Positions 1 through 9,109 are shown, numbered from the stretch's first letter. The stretch: 15,689 nt of DNA from Asterionellopsis glacialis (GCA_014885115.2 WKLE02004509.1:6400-22088), one strand, 5' to 3'. Notes: generated from the sequence alone by a model not told the origin. Numbers and translations: made by a program.

Positions 1-231
1 TGTGATCTAAATATGAAACAGGGAAATTGTAAGGATCATTAAATGAATCACAAGATAATATAGAAGTACGAATAAAAAATACATAACATGCATAGTACAC
101 TTAATATGATGACCTTACAGTGTAAGGTAATTAGTCTGTTTCCTTTACCTGAAGAGCATGGTAACTGATATTATAATCTATCCGATACTACGTACGATAC
201 TGGAGGCTCATTTTCTTTTTCATAAACGAAC

Positions 232-1893
232 TTACCATTCACCGCTTAAAAACTTTTTAAATAATTCTAAAGCTTCTAATGGTCGATAGGCAGGTACTTC
301 ATGTCCTGCACCATGAACAGTTGCAAAGACAAATGAACTGGAAGGATTTCCGAGATCAAAATGTGTCACGAATCCAGCTGTTTGACCATTGACATCCCAT
401 GGTTGCCATAAATGTCCTTTTAGGGCATCATATCCTAAATCATAGATCCAAAATTGTGTACCTCCTGTAGAACAAATAGAATCATCATCACCTGACATGA
501 CCAACATATTCAATGATGTTGTTGTTTTTCCCGCCATATCTAATAATTCCTTGTACAAGTCAATTTGGGGTGTATTAACATCTTCCATGGAATAATCAAC
601 CTTGTCAGAACATGCTGCCCATCCTATCTCTTCCTTAACATGCAATGCTACCTTGACATCTGTACGATTTAAATAATTGTTTAAATGTTCTTCTGCACAT
701 GGACGATATTGATCTTCTTGAGGTAAAAATGGTGGATTATTTTTTGTAGCAGTAGTTGAAGTAGTGGAAGTAGTTGTTGTAGTGGTGGTAGTTGTTGTTG
801 TTGTGATTGTAGACAAAAATTGTTGGTGTTGTAAGAGACGTGCACTTTGAGATGAATGTGAATGAAGGGAAAGCATCGATTTCGCAGCTTGTATGCTGGC
901 AAAATTTTGTTGGTGCTGTTGTTTTTGTGATTTTTTCAAATAACTTTGTGCTTGGTAGTTTTGCTGCTGCTGCTGCTGCTGCTGTTGACTGTTGGAATTT
1001 TCAACCGTTTCACCACCTTCCAAACAAACAGGAAAATCTAATGCATATGGATTAATTCCATCTTCCATACCCTTGGTCATTTCATTCAGAATAATATCAC
1101 ATGTTTCTTTATCATAGTTGTCTTGATCTGTACAATGATTCACCCATTTCTCATACAGTGGTTTCGCCAGTAGTCCATGTGAATAGTACGATGCATATTG
1201 GGTCACCATATTGGACCATGGATCGGCATATGGATTACCTACTAAAAAGCCTTTAAAATTGATGGCACCATGGGTGTTACGTTGTAAAATTTGTTTGGTT
1301 AATTGAGGCATATAATGTCCACCGTAGGATTCACTTGATATGTAAAAATCATTCGTACGTCGTTCAGGATACCGTTTCAAGAATTGAATAATCAATTCAT
1401 AATTATCAATTGCGGCTTGAGCATCACCCGTTTTGTAATCGTTGGTGGGATTGTCGGAATACGAAAATCCTACACCTACAGGTTGTTCAACATACAGGAT
1501 GGATGCTACTTGATTCCACGAAAATGGATTAGGTGTTAACATCCCCTGTTGGGAAATATAGAATGGACCGTGTTCTGTCCCCAAGCCTAACAATCCCGAA
1601 CATCCTGGTCCACCATTGGTCCATAAGACTACAGGATCTTTGGCGGGATCGCCTTGACTTTCAACGTACCAATAGTGTATATGACGAGCATTTTCACTCC
1701 CCACTGTTAGATATCCACTAAATTGACGAAATCCAGGATCGTATGATAAACCAGGTAAATCTGTAATTTGATCTTGAAGAGCTTGTTCCGTGTAGCCACC
1801 ATTATGATTTTGAATCCTTGCTGTAGCTACAGTAAACTGAAAACGAATGAAAGCTACAGTGACAACAATCAAAGAAACTAAAAGGCGTGCCAT
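232..1893 (-). CDS. Serine carboxypeptidase, peptidase family S10, secretory or vacuolar
   Basis: The predicted 553-residue enzyme removes C-terminal amino acids from peptides in the secretory pathway, vacuole or outside the cell. The start is the ATG at 1893. The frame stays open to 1998, but only through a GTG, and another ATG at 1908 adds a few Ile residues. From 1893 the protein opens with a hydrophobic signal peptide (about residues 3-24). S10 landmarks follow in order: NGGPGCSG (93-100, oxyanion region), SESYGG with nucleophile Ser189, the acid region SGDDD (about 467-471), and HGAGHEVP with catalytic His531. The conserved segment around PCxxxxxNYLNRxDVxxALHV is at about 398-418. The odd part is residues 292-395, with nine Gln (303-311) and a Thr/Ser run (364-382). 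This sits between the two conserved halves, where many S10 enzymes carry an excised linker. The triad is complete, so it is probably active. Substrate preference cannot be read from the sequence. Confidence 0.93.
   Translation of the reverse strand: MARLLVSLIVVTVAFIRFQFTVATARIQNHNGGYTEQALQDQITDLPGLSYDPGFRQFSGYLTVGSENARHIHYWYVESQGDPAKDPVVLWTNGGPGCSGLLGLGTEHGPFYISQQGMLTPNPFSWNQVASILYVEQPVGVGFSYSDNPTNDYKTGDAQAAIDNYELIIQFLKRYPERRTNDFYISSESYGGHYMPQLTKQILQRNTHGAINFKGFLVGNPYADPWSNMVTQYASYYSHGLLAKPLYEKWVNHCTDQDNYDKETCDIILNEMTKGMEDGINPYALDFPVCLEGGETVENSNSQQQQQQQQQNYQAQSYLKKSQKQQHQQNFASIQAAKSMLSLHSHSSQSARLLQHQQFLSTITTTTTTTTTTTTSTTSTTATKNNPPFLPQEDQYRPCAEEHLNNYLNRTDVKVALHVKEEIGWAACSDKVDYSMEDVNTPQIDLYKELLDMAGKTTTSLNMLVMSGDDDSICSTGGTQFWIYDLGYDALKGHLWQPWDVNGQTAGFVTHFDLGNPSSSFVFATVHGAGHEVPAYRPLEALELFKKFLSGEW
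748..804 (-). repeat. Thr/Ser-rich ACA/ACT trinucleotide repeat in the carboxypeptidase
   Basis: Degenerate ACA/ACT/ACC codons give twelve consecutive Thr followed by a mixed Ser/Thr stretch. The region could be O-glycosylated in the secretory pathway (inference). It belongs to the same low-complexity insert as the Gln tract. Confidence 0.8.
961..987 (-). repeat. CAG-type trinucleotide repeat coding for nine Gln
   Basis: On the coding (minus) strand this is an almost pure CAG/CAA run translated as nine Gln inside the carboxypeptidase linker insert. On the plus strand it reads as CTG units. Tracts like this commonly vary in length between alleles. Confidence 0.9.
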
Positions 1894-2775
1894 GATGATG
1901 ATAATCATGTATAAATAAGAATGGGGTAGTGTGGTGAAAAGTCCTCTCTCTCTCTTAAAATCAACTCGACTCAAGAAAAACAAAACGACAAGAATCACAG
2001 AGAATGAAAATAATTATTATCGTACATAATAATATATCTTTTTTTTGGCGAATGAGAAAACAGATGTAGCCAAATGCCACAAGAAATAAATAGATGTCGA
2101 AAGATGATGATATTTACCTGTACCTGTACCAGGGTAAAGATATTTCAGTGCCTGGTAGGTAGAGAGAAGTACAGGTACGGGCACGTCATCTTTTCGATTT
2201 TCCGTTGGGGAAAAATCATGTTGTGGTCGAGTGAATCGACTATTTTGACCCTGTAAAGGTACTACCCCCGATCTAACTTGAAAACACCCACTAAAACGCA
2301 TCAATGCTACGAAAAATACTCGTACTCATCAGGATAGAAATTATGCAGTTGCTAGAGGAACTGTCCAAGAGACTGTACAAGGTACAGAAAATGATAATCA
2401 TCTTGATAGGAGTAGTAAGTAGTCAAGGATTGTAAAGGCAATGGAACTCATTAGTTGAGGAGTCTAGTCTCGTGTGGAGACTTTGAAACGATATGGATGT
2501 TTGAAAGTGTGGAAAAATTTGTTGTAAAAATCACACATTTGGTCTCCAAAAATCATTTGTACAAGAACAAAATTTACAATTGCAAAAAGTAGTATATTGT
2601 TCCCTGTAATATTACGTAATTTTTTTTTCCTTTTGAAATCATTAGAATAAGATGCGTAGGACTGGACTTGTTCCTGCGTTTTGTAACCACCACACATACT
2701 CTGGTTCGAAAGTAGATAGACTACCACATGAAATGTTTTGAGTGATTCTTTCTACTTTGTCTTTCTTTTTTTTTT
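1894..2775. other. Intergenic region between carboxypeptidase start and channel stop
   Basis: About 880 bases with no supportable gene; the short open frames show no recognisable domain or composition bias. Position 1944-1955 is a (CT)6 run that reads GAGA on the carboxypeptidase sense strand, about 50-60 bases upstream of its ATG. Position 2113-2138 is an imperfect inverted repeat built from TACCTG/CAGGGTA units, and further GTAC-type words follow to about 2180. Poly-T at 2766-2778 lies at the 3' end of the channel gene. Confidence 0.6.
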
Positions 2776-5235
2776 TTACTCCACCTTTATCGTATCCATT
2801 TCATATTGTTCACTAGTATCGTTTTTCTTGTCATTTTCAACTATCTTTTCCTTACCAGAACTTGTACCAGAAATTCGATCTTGTGCATCATGTGCTTTCA
2901 GTTTCAACTTGCCAGCTATATGTGCTGCTAATGCGAATGCTTCCATAGCGTGGCTACCTCCCACATTCGTCTCATCAGGATTAACAACATCAACGAATGG
3001 CTCTGCACCACCACCACGTTGTACAACAACATCATTTAATAAATGTATGTCCACAATTAATTCGCCACCATTCTCATTGTCACTATCGCCATTACTAATA
3101 CCAACTTTACGTAACACATTGGCAAAGGAATATCCTATATTGACATCACAGAATTCGTATGTCTTTTGTCCATAGACCGTACAAGATGAATTATGAGCTG
3201 TACCTGACATTGTGACGACCAATTGATGAAAATGGATACTTTCACGTACACCAGCATAATCATTTAAAGATGGAGGCCATGATAAGCCTTGAGTTTCTTC
3301 CTTGAAGGCTTTACGTGCCTTGCGTGTCAAGAGTGGTGAATTAGCATCCAATGTATGACGTATAACCCATACACGTTTGAAGAATGGATGAGTGGATGGT
3401 TCGACTTGGACATTACTAAATATACGTCTTGGTATTAAGGCACCCGTAGGATCTTCATCATGTGCTGTAGGTGCTTTTAAAGATTGTAGTAAGGAAACTG
3501 TATTTGTATCCAATTCATATTGCAATTGCTTCGCTTCATCCTTTGTGTCGAAAGTGGTGGAGTTCAAGATGGACGATCCTGCTGCTCCTTTGCTTCCACT
3601 CGTTCTACCGGTGGGTGTCAGAGTGTCGCGTATTTTTAAAAGTGCTGATGCGGCAGTATTTGTCACAACTTTTTTAGTTTTCTTGGGTGCTTTCATGGCC
3701 TGTTTTAATGATTTTTGTAATAAGTTTTTGCGTTTCGTGGGATCAGCCGCTTGTTGGATAGGTGGTGCTACCTTGGATGCCAATTGTACAGCTGATACAT
3801 TTACTGATGCATTAATAATTTCACCACCATCACTACCATACAAACGATTAACTAAACGAAATTCCAATGCTGGAAATGGAATAGGCTCATTGTGATATAA
3901 TGATGCTGGCGTTCGCTTTTCAGTGGTGGTTGCACTTTCATTTTCTACACTTGTCGTAGTATTAGTAGTACGCAAAGTATCTCCATTCCCATTATTATCA
4001 CCAACACCACTGCCATCAGGTGTCGTACCAGGATTCCGGTTTTCATCATCATTGTCTTCGTCATACTCTGGTAATACACCTGTACCATACCTCACAACGA
4101 TGGGGTCACTGTAGATAACATTGGCATGAGATTGGATACGTGCAATTTTACCAAAAATAATAGCTCCGACAAAACCACTAAAAATAACTCCCGTAAAGGA
4201 TTCAAAGGATGTAAACATATTCACCATGATACATGCTGAATCATCACCATGTGGATTAGGATACACCAAACCATACCCTACTGTTGAAAAGGTTGTCCAA
4301 CTTAATTGGAATGCATCTGCAAAGGCATCGTCAAAGACAATCCATCTGGAATCTGTTTCACTTTCAGTCATGCTAAGTTGTATACATGATGGTTGAAAAT
4401 GTGCAAATACATAAAGCGCAATGGCAAAAAGGATACTAAAGACCCAAAATGCCAAGGCCGACACCAAAATAACTTCTAGAAAGGAAACACGGAATGTCCA
4501 ATTTAAATACCGCGTCACTGTATTATGAAATGAATGTCGTTTTTTCCATACATCTTCTTCATTGGAGGGGACCAACATGAAACTTACCAACCAATTCCAT
4601 GACCAACGTTTGTATCGACGACGTGCCGTCAAACGGTATTGTTTCAAATCCTTGACACTGATTAAGGTTTCATTCGGTTTTAAATCTGTGCGAAGATAAC
4701 TGCTACCGTCGTCCACAGCAGGTGTTGTCGTAGTCGTATTGACATTGTCGTTCAAGACAAGTTCAGCTGTACCACCACCTGCAACTTTATGAGATGTATG
4801 AGTGACATCTTGTACTAAAAATTCACGTGTACTGCCTTTGGTTTGTGTTTCAATGTCATTTTTATGGGATATACGAAGAACTATACAACTGTCAGCATGA
4901 CTAACAGCGGGAGGATTCGACTCTCCTGGTGAGCCACTGCTGTCTTCTTGTCCAAAGTCAGAGGATTTCTTACGTAAGAGCTTTCGAGAACGTAGTCGTT
5001 GAGAAATGAATCGTTTTGATTTCAAGGGTATTGTGTGGAATTGTTGTTGCTGAGGGGGTAGTTCTGTTTGTACTTGTGGCTGTGTGTTCTTCGTAGTACC
5101 GGTAAAAGCAACAGTATTACGCGAAGCTTCTTCAATTTCTTCTACAGTAATAGCATCTATATCTACATTCACATCCACATTTTCAGTAATCAACGAATCT
5201 TTTTTCGAATCAGCTTCTTCACTGATGTTTGACAT
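2776..5235 (-). CDS. Inward-rectifier (Kir/KirBac-like) potassium channel subunit with enlarged cytoplasmic domain
   Basis: The predicted 819-residue membrane protein should assemble as a K+-selective tetramer; which membrane is unknown. Residues 1-200 are a poorly conserved, polar cytosolic N-terminus. TM1 is at about 252-280, the pore helix at about 303-317, the selectivity filter TVGYG at 318-322 and TM2 at about 335-363. The filter plus only two TMs, followed by a C-terminal immunoglobulin-like domain, is the Kir arrangement. Cytoplasmic Kir strands can be traced: the post-TM2 segment GKIARIQSHANVIYSDPIVVRYG, FRLVNRLYGSDGGEIINASV at about 459-478, HPFFKRVWVIRHTLDANSPL at 616-635, and VVTMSGTAHNSSCTVYGQKTYEF at 673-695. 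Two insertions break this domain, an acidic/Thr/Asn-rich one (about 388-445) and a Lys/Ser-rich one (about 488-572). Family lengths are usually about 300-450, so this one is nearly twice as long. The start is the first ATG, with no competing upstream ATG in frame. Rectification and ligands are not predictable here. Confidence 0.88.
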   Translation of the reverse strand: MSNISEEADSKKDSLITENVDVNVDIDAITVEEIEEASRNTVAFTGTTKNTQPQVQTELPPQQQQFHTIPLKSKRFISQRLRSRKLLRKKSSDFGQEDSSGSPGESNPPAVSHADSCIVLRISHKNDIETQTKGSTREFLVQDVTHTSHKVAGGGTAELVLNDNVNTTTTTPAVDDGSSYLRTDLKPNETLISVKDLKQYRLTARRRYKRWSWNWLVSFMLVPSNEEDVWKKRHSFHNTVTRYLNWTFRVSFLEVILVSALAFWVFSILFAIALYVFAHFQPSCIQLSMTESETDSRWIVFDDAFADAFQLSWTTFSTVGYGLVYPNPHGDDSACIMVNMFTSFESFTGVIFSGFVGAIIFGKIARIQSHANVIYSDPIVVRYGTGVLPEYDEDNDDENRNPGTTPDGSGVGDNNGNGDTLRTTNTTTSVENESATTTEKRTPASLYHNEPIPFPALEFRLVNRLYGSDGGEIINASVNVSAVQLASKVAPPIQQAADPTKRKNLLQKSLKQAMKAPKKTKKVVTNTAASALLKIRDTLTPTGRTSGSKGAAGSSILNSTTFDTKDEAKQLQYELDTNTVSLLQSLKAPTAHDEDPTGALIPRRIFSNVQVEPSTHPFFKRVWVIRHTLDANSPLLTRKARKAFKEETQGLSWPPSLNDYAGVRESIHFHQLVVTMSGTAHNSSCTVYGQKTYEFCDVNIGYSFANVLRKVGISNGDSDNENGGELIVDIHLLNDVVVQRGGGAEPFVDVVNPDETNVGGSHAMEAFALAAHIAGKLKLKAHDAQDRISGTSSGKEKIVENDKKNDTSEQYEMDTIKVE

Positions 5236-5308
5236 GATATTTTATTTCTTGTTCAAGTTCACTGTATGAATGCACTGGTGAATGTTGCTATATCTATTAT
5301 TTGCTTTG

Positions 5309-5342
5309 CTCTTTCTTTCTTTCTCCCTCTCTCTCTCTCTCT
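5309..5342. repeat. Polypyrimidine tract ending in a (CT)8 microsatellite
   Basis: A stretch of 34 consecutive pyrimidines, the last 16 being pure CT. On the sense strand of the channel gene it reads as GA repeats about 75-107 bases upstream of the ATG, so it is probably in the promoter or 5' leader. Confidence 0.85.
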
Positions 5343-5847
5343 GACTGTGGCGGAGAGTTTACAATATCAGAGGCTTTGAAAGTTGATGTTGATCAAACTA
5401 ACGACGATGTGTGTAGTACTAGTTTGGTTAGTTGTGTGAATGGTGTCTGCTGGATTATGATGTGTGACATGATAGCATACCCACAAGGTCACGTGTGGTT
5501 CCCAAAGGATTGCAAATAAGAATCGACTCCAAAAATGAATAGTTTCCTTCTACGTTAAATCTGTTATTGTTTTATGTAGCAAGGACAAATATGCATGCAG
5601 AGAGATCCCAATTTCATTCCTTCGATATATTATTTTTTGATTCTTCGTAGTTCGCTTCTTCGAAATTGCAATCAATTATTTATATAGTCTATTGCCCAAT
5701 GACGATGGAATCATATTTATTCGTGTTTTCAAGTTGTCTATTAAAAACGTCATTTGAGAAGTCACTGGGACGGTGATCCCTCATCTACGTTAATATTGAA
5801 TTTACACAACTAGGCTGCCATGCATATCGATCGACAAAAATAATAAC

Positions 5848-5858
5848 GTACCTGGTAC
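5848..5858. repeat. Palindromic motif GTACCTGGTAC
   Basis: An 11-base copy of the dispersed intergenic palindrome TACC(A/T)GGTA. It lies in the divergent promoter region of the channel and NAD kinase genes. Function is unknown; see findings. Confidence 0.6.
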
Positions 5859-6022
5859 AGTATCTACAGTAACATTATTCGGTAATAGGTCTTTTCATTA
5901 ATTAATATTTTTAGAAATACAGATTAAATATATATAATAAGTATTATACAAGTAAGATAGAATGGGCCTTTGATGGTCACTTCTAGTCGTACATACATCC
6001 GTGGGAATATTTCCTCATGATT

Positions 6023-6035
6023 CATACCAGGTATG
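6023..6035. repeat. Palindromic motif CATACCAGGTATG
   Basis: A 13-base copy of the TACC(A/T)GGTA family, palindromic except for the central base. It lies 252 bases upstream of the NAD kinase start codon. Confidence 0.6.
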
Positions 6036-6286
6036 ATTAATTGTTAGGGAGTGTTTTCTCTTGTTTGCTTGTGTTGCTTGCTTGATGGAGACTTCGTCGC
6101 CGTCAGTTTCCGTGCTGGGTCGAAGATTCGATATCAGTTGGATCTACATACAGGAATTTTTGAGCTTCTCATTTTCCCATCTCAAACGTCACGAAGTTAG
6201 AGCGCCAACAACCAAAAGACGCATTATCAGTGGTGGTGGTGGTTGTTGTAGTTATTGTTATTGCTCTACTGTAGTTGTTATTCAAT

Positions 6287-7790
6287 ATGATGAGAAAATA
6301 TCGCAACTTGCTGGTTGTCATTAAACAAACAGCTTATGAAGAATATTCACAGGTAAGAAGTACGGTACATAGAGTATCATGGCTCGTACTGACTGACGGT
6401 CTGTAGCGGTAACACATCTCTCTCTTTCTCTCGTTTCTTGGTATCGATGTTGCTTACGAACTATCTACAATTTTTCTCACCTCTGCTCTACAAATAATAA
6501 TATGCCCACATGATATGACGTAGTTAAAATTACGCGGTCAAGCACCCAAGGCATTACGTTGGAAACGTTTAGAATCTAGATATCGATCGCATAAACAATG
6601 TGTGAATGATTTGTTGGGTATTTTACGTAAACATCAAGTTAATTTTTCATGTGTCAATCGTGTCGAATTAGATCGTCAACATTTGGCAGATGTAGATTTA
6701 GTGATTGCAGTGGGTGGTGATGGAACCGTATTGAGTGCAGCCCATTTTTTAGATAATGGGACCATTCCCTTATTGGGGATTAATTCAGATCCCATGACGA
6801 ATCCAGAAGAACATTCGGTCAATAAAAAAAGTGATGAACGTCGATCTCATGGTGCACTTTGTATGGTACGTAGATGATCAATATCATAATATCATGTCAT
6901 CTTTAATATATTCTTTTGACAAAAAGATTTGCATAATAGGATGTCGTGCTGTGGCTTACAATATTATGGTTATGGAGAACCATGTATTCTTTGTATACGA
7001 TATGTGATTCCTCACTAAACAATTTTTCGTTTGTCTTCTTGTACACGTTTCTCCTTCTTTCTCTTAATTTCTGTCTATCAAAACAAAACAAATGAAAACA
7101 AAATTCGTAAATACGCAGTGTACATCTGCAAATATGAAGGAAGGACTTGGATCAGTATTACATGGTGATGCTAAATTAGCATTACGTCGACGTATTAATT
7201 GTGTTGTCAAATCCACTTTCTCCGAAACAAAACTTGTACCCGCCTTGAATGATTTATTAATTGCCAATCCGAGTCCAGCTGCCGTAAGTCGTTTTCGTAT
7301 GGGTTGGTTAAAACAAGTAGGTGAGGATACGAATGAAGATGAAAATGTAGACGATCATGCACCGGATGGTACTACCTTACCAAAACCAACGCCGTATGGT
7401 ACCATTACACGGTTTGGAGGGATACCCTACGATGTCACACAAAGTTTAAATGTATGGAGTTCAGGGATGTGGATAAGTACAGCTACAGGATCCACAGCTG
7501 CCATGGCAGCTGCTGGTGGGAAACCAATGGATTTAGATTCCAACGACTTGCAATATTTAATTCGTGAACACATGATTGAGGGTGGTACGGCACATATGGA
7601 TAAGGAAGAAATTGATGGATTGAACAATGGTTGGATATTAGACAATGAAAAAATGCATTTGCGATGGAATTCACAACGTGGACGTATATTTATTGATGGA
7701 TCACACTTGACACATAATTTAGAACTTGGTGATGAAATTATGATGGATACCAATGCACCATCATTACAATTGTTTACAACGGATTTGTAA
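6287..7790 (+). CDS. NADK3-like: NAD(H) kinase, plant NADK3-like, three exons (6287-6352, 6524-6865, 7119-7790)
   Basis: It phosphorylates NAD or NADH at the 2'-OH of the adenosine ribose, giving NADP(H). Joining the three exons gives 359 residues with all junctions in phase 0. Motifs in order: GGDG at 86-89 (diphosphate/ATP site), INSDP at about 108-112, ALNDLLIA at about 178-185 (the NE/D nicotinamide-nucleotide segment), and TATGSTAA at 257-264. The latter half (PSPAAVSRF, NDLQYLIRE, IFIDGS) resembles Arabidopsis NADK3 and mitochondrial NADK2 more than cytosolic NADKs (judged from memory of the family). NADK3 favours NADH; that preference here is inference. An acidic loop (about 207-220) seems extra. 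The start ATG (6287, or 6290 directly after) begins at the catalytic core, so no transit peptide is visible, and the C-terminal TTDL is not a peroxisomal signal. An unseen 5' exon could add targeting. Confidence 0.9.
6353..6523 (+). other. Intron 1 of the NAD kinase gene
   Basis: A 171-base GT-AG intron with donor GTAAGA directly after a Gln codon and acceptor ...GACGTAG. The coding frame downstream is closed by the acceptor's own TAG, which supports removal. Splicing joins TAYEEYSQ to LKLRGQAPKA, as expected for the kinase core. It contains a CT-rich run at 6418-6432. Confidence 0.8.
6866..7118 (+). other. Intron 2 of the NAD kinase gene
   Basis: A 253-base GT-AG intron with donor GTACGT after the Met of GALCM and acceptor ...TACGCAG. 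Reading through it hits a stop within three codons. Splicing in phase 0 joins GALCM to CTSANMKEGLG, between the INSDP motif and the second half of the kinase. Confidence 0.8.
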
Positions 7791-7840
7791 AAACTCGAAA
7801 AGCAATCGCAAACAAGAAGGAACAAAAAGTTTATATTCAA

Positions 7841-7863
7841 ATATATATATATATATATATATA
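7841..7863. repeat. (AT)n microsatellite
   Basis: A run of 23 alternating A and T, about 50 bases after the NAD kinase stop codon, probably in its 3' UTR. Confidence 0.9.
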
Positions 7864-7977
7864 AGAAAAGAAAATGGAAACACATAAAAAAGATATACAA
7901 AGTAACAAACAAACACAAAAAGAGGGAGATATATTTTGGAGGGGTTAGAGATTTGTGAACAGAAAAAAATATGAAAC

Positions 7978-7983
7978 AATAAA
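7978..7983 (+). terminator. Possible polyadenylation signal AATAAA for the NAD kinase
   Basis: AATAAA about 188 bases after the stop codon in A-rich sequence. Algal polyadenylation signals are loosely conserved, so this is only a candidate. Confidence 0.3.
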
Positions 7984-8172
7984 AGTTTCAAAAGAAAGTA
8001 ATGTCCTCATCAGTATCTTGAATTGAATTGACGTAATAATATAGTAAATTTTGCCAATGGAAGCTCTTGTCGTCATTTTTACCAAAAAGCTCAAGTCCTT
8101 TCATGGACCAACTACCCAGGCATCAGGTTTTGGTAGTAGGACAGTTTCTGTTCGAATTCGGAACAAAAAGGG

Positions 8173-8181
8173 TACCTGGTA
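8173..8181. repeat. Palindromic motif TACCTGGTA
   Basis: An exact copy of the dispersed nonamer TACC(A/T)GGTA, about 380 bases downstream of the NAD kinase stop. See findings. Confidence 0.6.
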
Positions 8182-8332
8182 TGATAACAAATGTATTGTA
8201 CGAGTAGTCCGTGACTTGAAACGGCATTTTACTTGACACTAGTTTGGTGCTACACCGTTCCATACAATGGAAAAGCATAACTTTTCATTGAATCTTAAAA
8301 CATAATGTGGCAACACCTACTAAATACTGCAA

Positions 8333-8346
8333 TACGAGTACTCGTA
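8333..8346. repeat. Perfect 14-base palindrome centred on GTAC
   Basis: TACGAGTACTCGTA equals its own reverse complement. It has the same GTAC-centred character as the other intergenic palindromes here but is not the same nonamer. Confidence 0.7.
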
Positions 8347-8876
8347 CACTGACGAATTAGACGCTGTAGAGGTTTACTGATAGTTTCATATTGAAAGATT
8401 CCCGAGCAGCATATACTGTACTAGACGACGCATGTTATTTTCGTACATTATTCTCAACAAAGTTAGAGGAGACTACTTTAAGAAGGATAAGCACACGTAC
8501 TGGCTGTACAGTATTCCATTTTTGTCAAATGCCACGCATAACAACCCATCATCCCAAATAATGATGCATTTTTTAGTATTCAGACTATTTCTAGATTCTA
8601 GAGAGAAAGAGAGCTACAGTACCCTTAGTACAGGATGCCTCTGCCTGAGTCGTTGAAACGTGGCTTTAGATTATTTGCTGTAAAGAACTGGCTGAAGTGT
8701 GAACATTTTGATGTGAGACGGAGGAGACAAAAATGCCGATATGGGTACCGTAGACTTTAAGGGTCTCCCTGTACCGTACTGTAGTACAAGGTCGGACCTA
8801 GTAGAATTAGAATCCTATTGAGATCAACATGAAGTACAATCAATACCATGTGGAAAATTATGTGGACAGAAATTGA

Positions 8877-8913
8877 AATTTCGATTTTTTTGGTATCTTC
8901 TAAAATCGAAATT
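8877..8913. repeat. Inverted repeat, 12-bp stem and 13-base loop
   Basis: AATTTCGATTTT at 8877-8888 pairs perfectly with AAAATCGAAATT at 8902-8913. It is an AT-rich potential hairpin with no gene attached and no terminator-like U run that would be meaningful in a nuclear genome. Confidence 0.7.
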
Positions 8914-9084
8914 CTTTGTAAACTTCCGCTGTAAACTCGGCAACAGACGATTCCGTAATGGTGCATGCATATCATATCGTTTTTTGCGAGGGTGTCAATG
9001 AAAGACTCTTACCCTACACTATCTCGATTGCACACTCTTCGCGTGTATTATCGTAACGAGCTACATAGCTACATAGCGATATTG

Positions 9085-9093
9085 TATATAAAC
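9085..9093 (+). promoter_or_regulatory. TATA-like element upstream of the deaminase-dioxygenase
   Basis: TATATAAAC lies only about 17 bases before the ATG at 9110. If it works as a TATA box, with transcription starting about 25-30 bases downstream, transcripts would begin near or past that ATG. Translation would then start at the in-frame ATG at 9146. It may simply be AT-rich sequence. Confidence 0.3.
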
Positions 9094-9109
9094 TTCGACA
9101 AACAGAAGG

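Larger units (their letters stand above)
5236..6286. other. Divergent intergenic region between the channel and NAD kinase genes
   Basis: About 1.05 kb separates two genes transcribed away from each other, so it should hold both promoters. Visible structure: a 34-base pure pyrimidine tract at 5309-5342 ending in (CT)8, a GTACCTGGTAC palindrome at 5848-5858 and a CATACCAGGTATG palindrome at 6023-6035. The rest is mostly AT-rich. Short open frames at 5301-5519 and 6061-6324 have no recognisable domain. An intron acceptor-like tract ending at 6274 leaves room for an additional 5' exon of the kinase, but I cannot identify one. Confidence 0.55.
7791..9109. other. Intergenic region between NAD kinase and deaminase-dioxygenase genes
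   Basis: About 1.3 kb with no gene that I can support; the small frames at 8051-8236 and 8432-8656 lack homology signals. It holds an AT microsatellite (7841-7863), a possible polyadenylation signal (7978), a TACCTGGTA motif (8173-8181), a perfect 14-base palindrome (8333-8346), a GTAC-rich patch around 8753-8790, a 12-bp inverted repeat (8877-8913) and a short direct repeat (AGCTACAT twice, near 9059-9074). The last 100 bases should be the promoter of the next gene. Confidence 0.6.

Noticed and set aside
840..1055. Plus-strand frame with an Ala run inside the carboxypeptidase
   Set aside because: It is the antisense reading of the Gln repeat; the minus frame has the full catalytic triad.
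1894..1998. N-terminal extension of the carboxypeptidase to 1998
   Set aside because: It begins with GTG, which is not expected for a nuclear gene, and would place a second hydrophobic stretch and basic residues before a good signal peptide.
6061..6324. Plus-strand 87-codon open frame as a separate small gene
   Set aside because: It opens at TTG, ends in Gly/Cys low complexity and overlaps the first kinase exon in another frame. It is kept only as a possible source of an upstream exon.
6602..7091. NAD kinase broken into two frames, suggesting a pseudogene or two genes
   Set aside because: Good GT-AG junctions at 6866 and 7119 join the two frames in phase 0 and restore the expected family order, so introns explain the break.
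7427..7918. Minus-strand 163-codon hydrophobic frame
   Set aside because: It is antisense to the last NAD kinase exon plus the AT microsatellite, which translates as alternating Tyr/Ile.
5840..8190. Regularly spaced palindromes as a CRISPR-like array
   Set aside because: The copies are only 9-13 bases long and irregularly spaced, with no array structure or cas-like genes; the context is a nuclear eukaryotic genome.
8051..8236. Plus-strand 61-codon frame as a gene
   Set aside because: No recognisable motif, and it contains the dispersed palindromic motif otherwise seen only in intergenic DNA.
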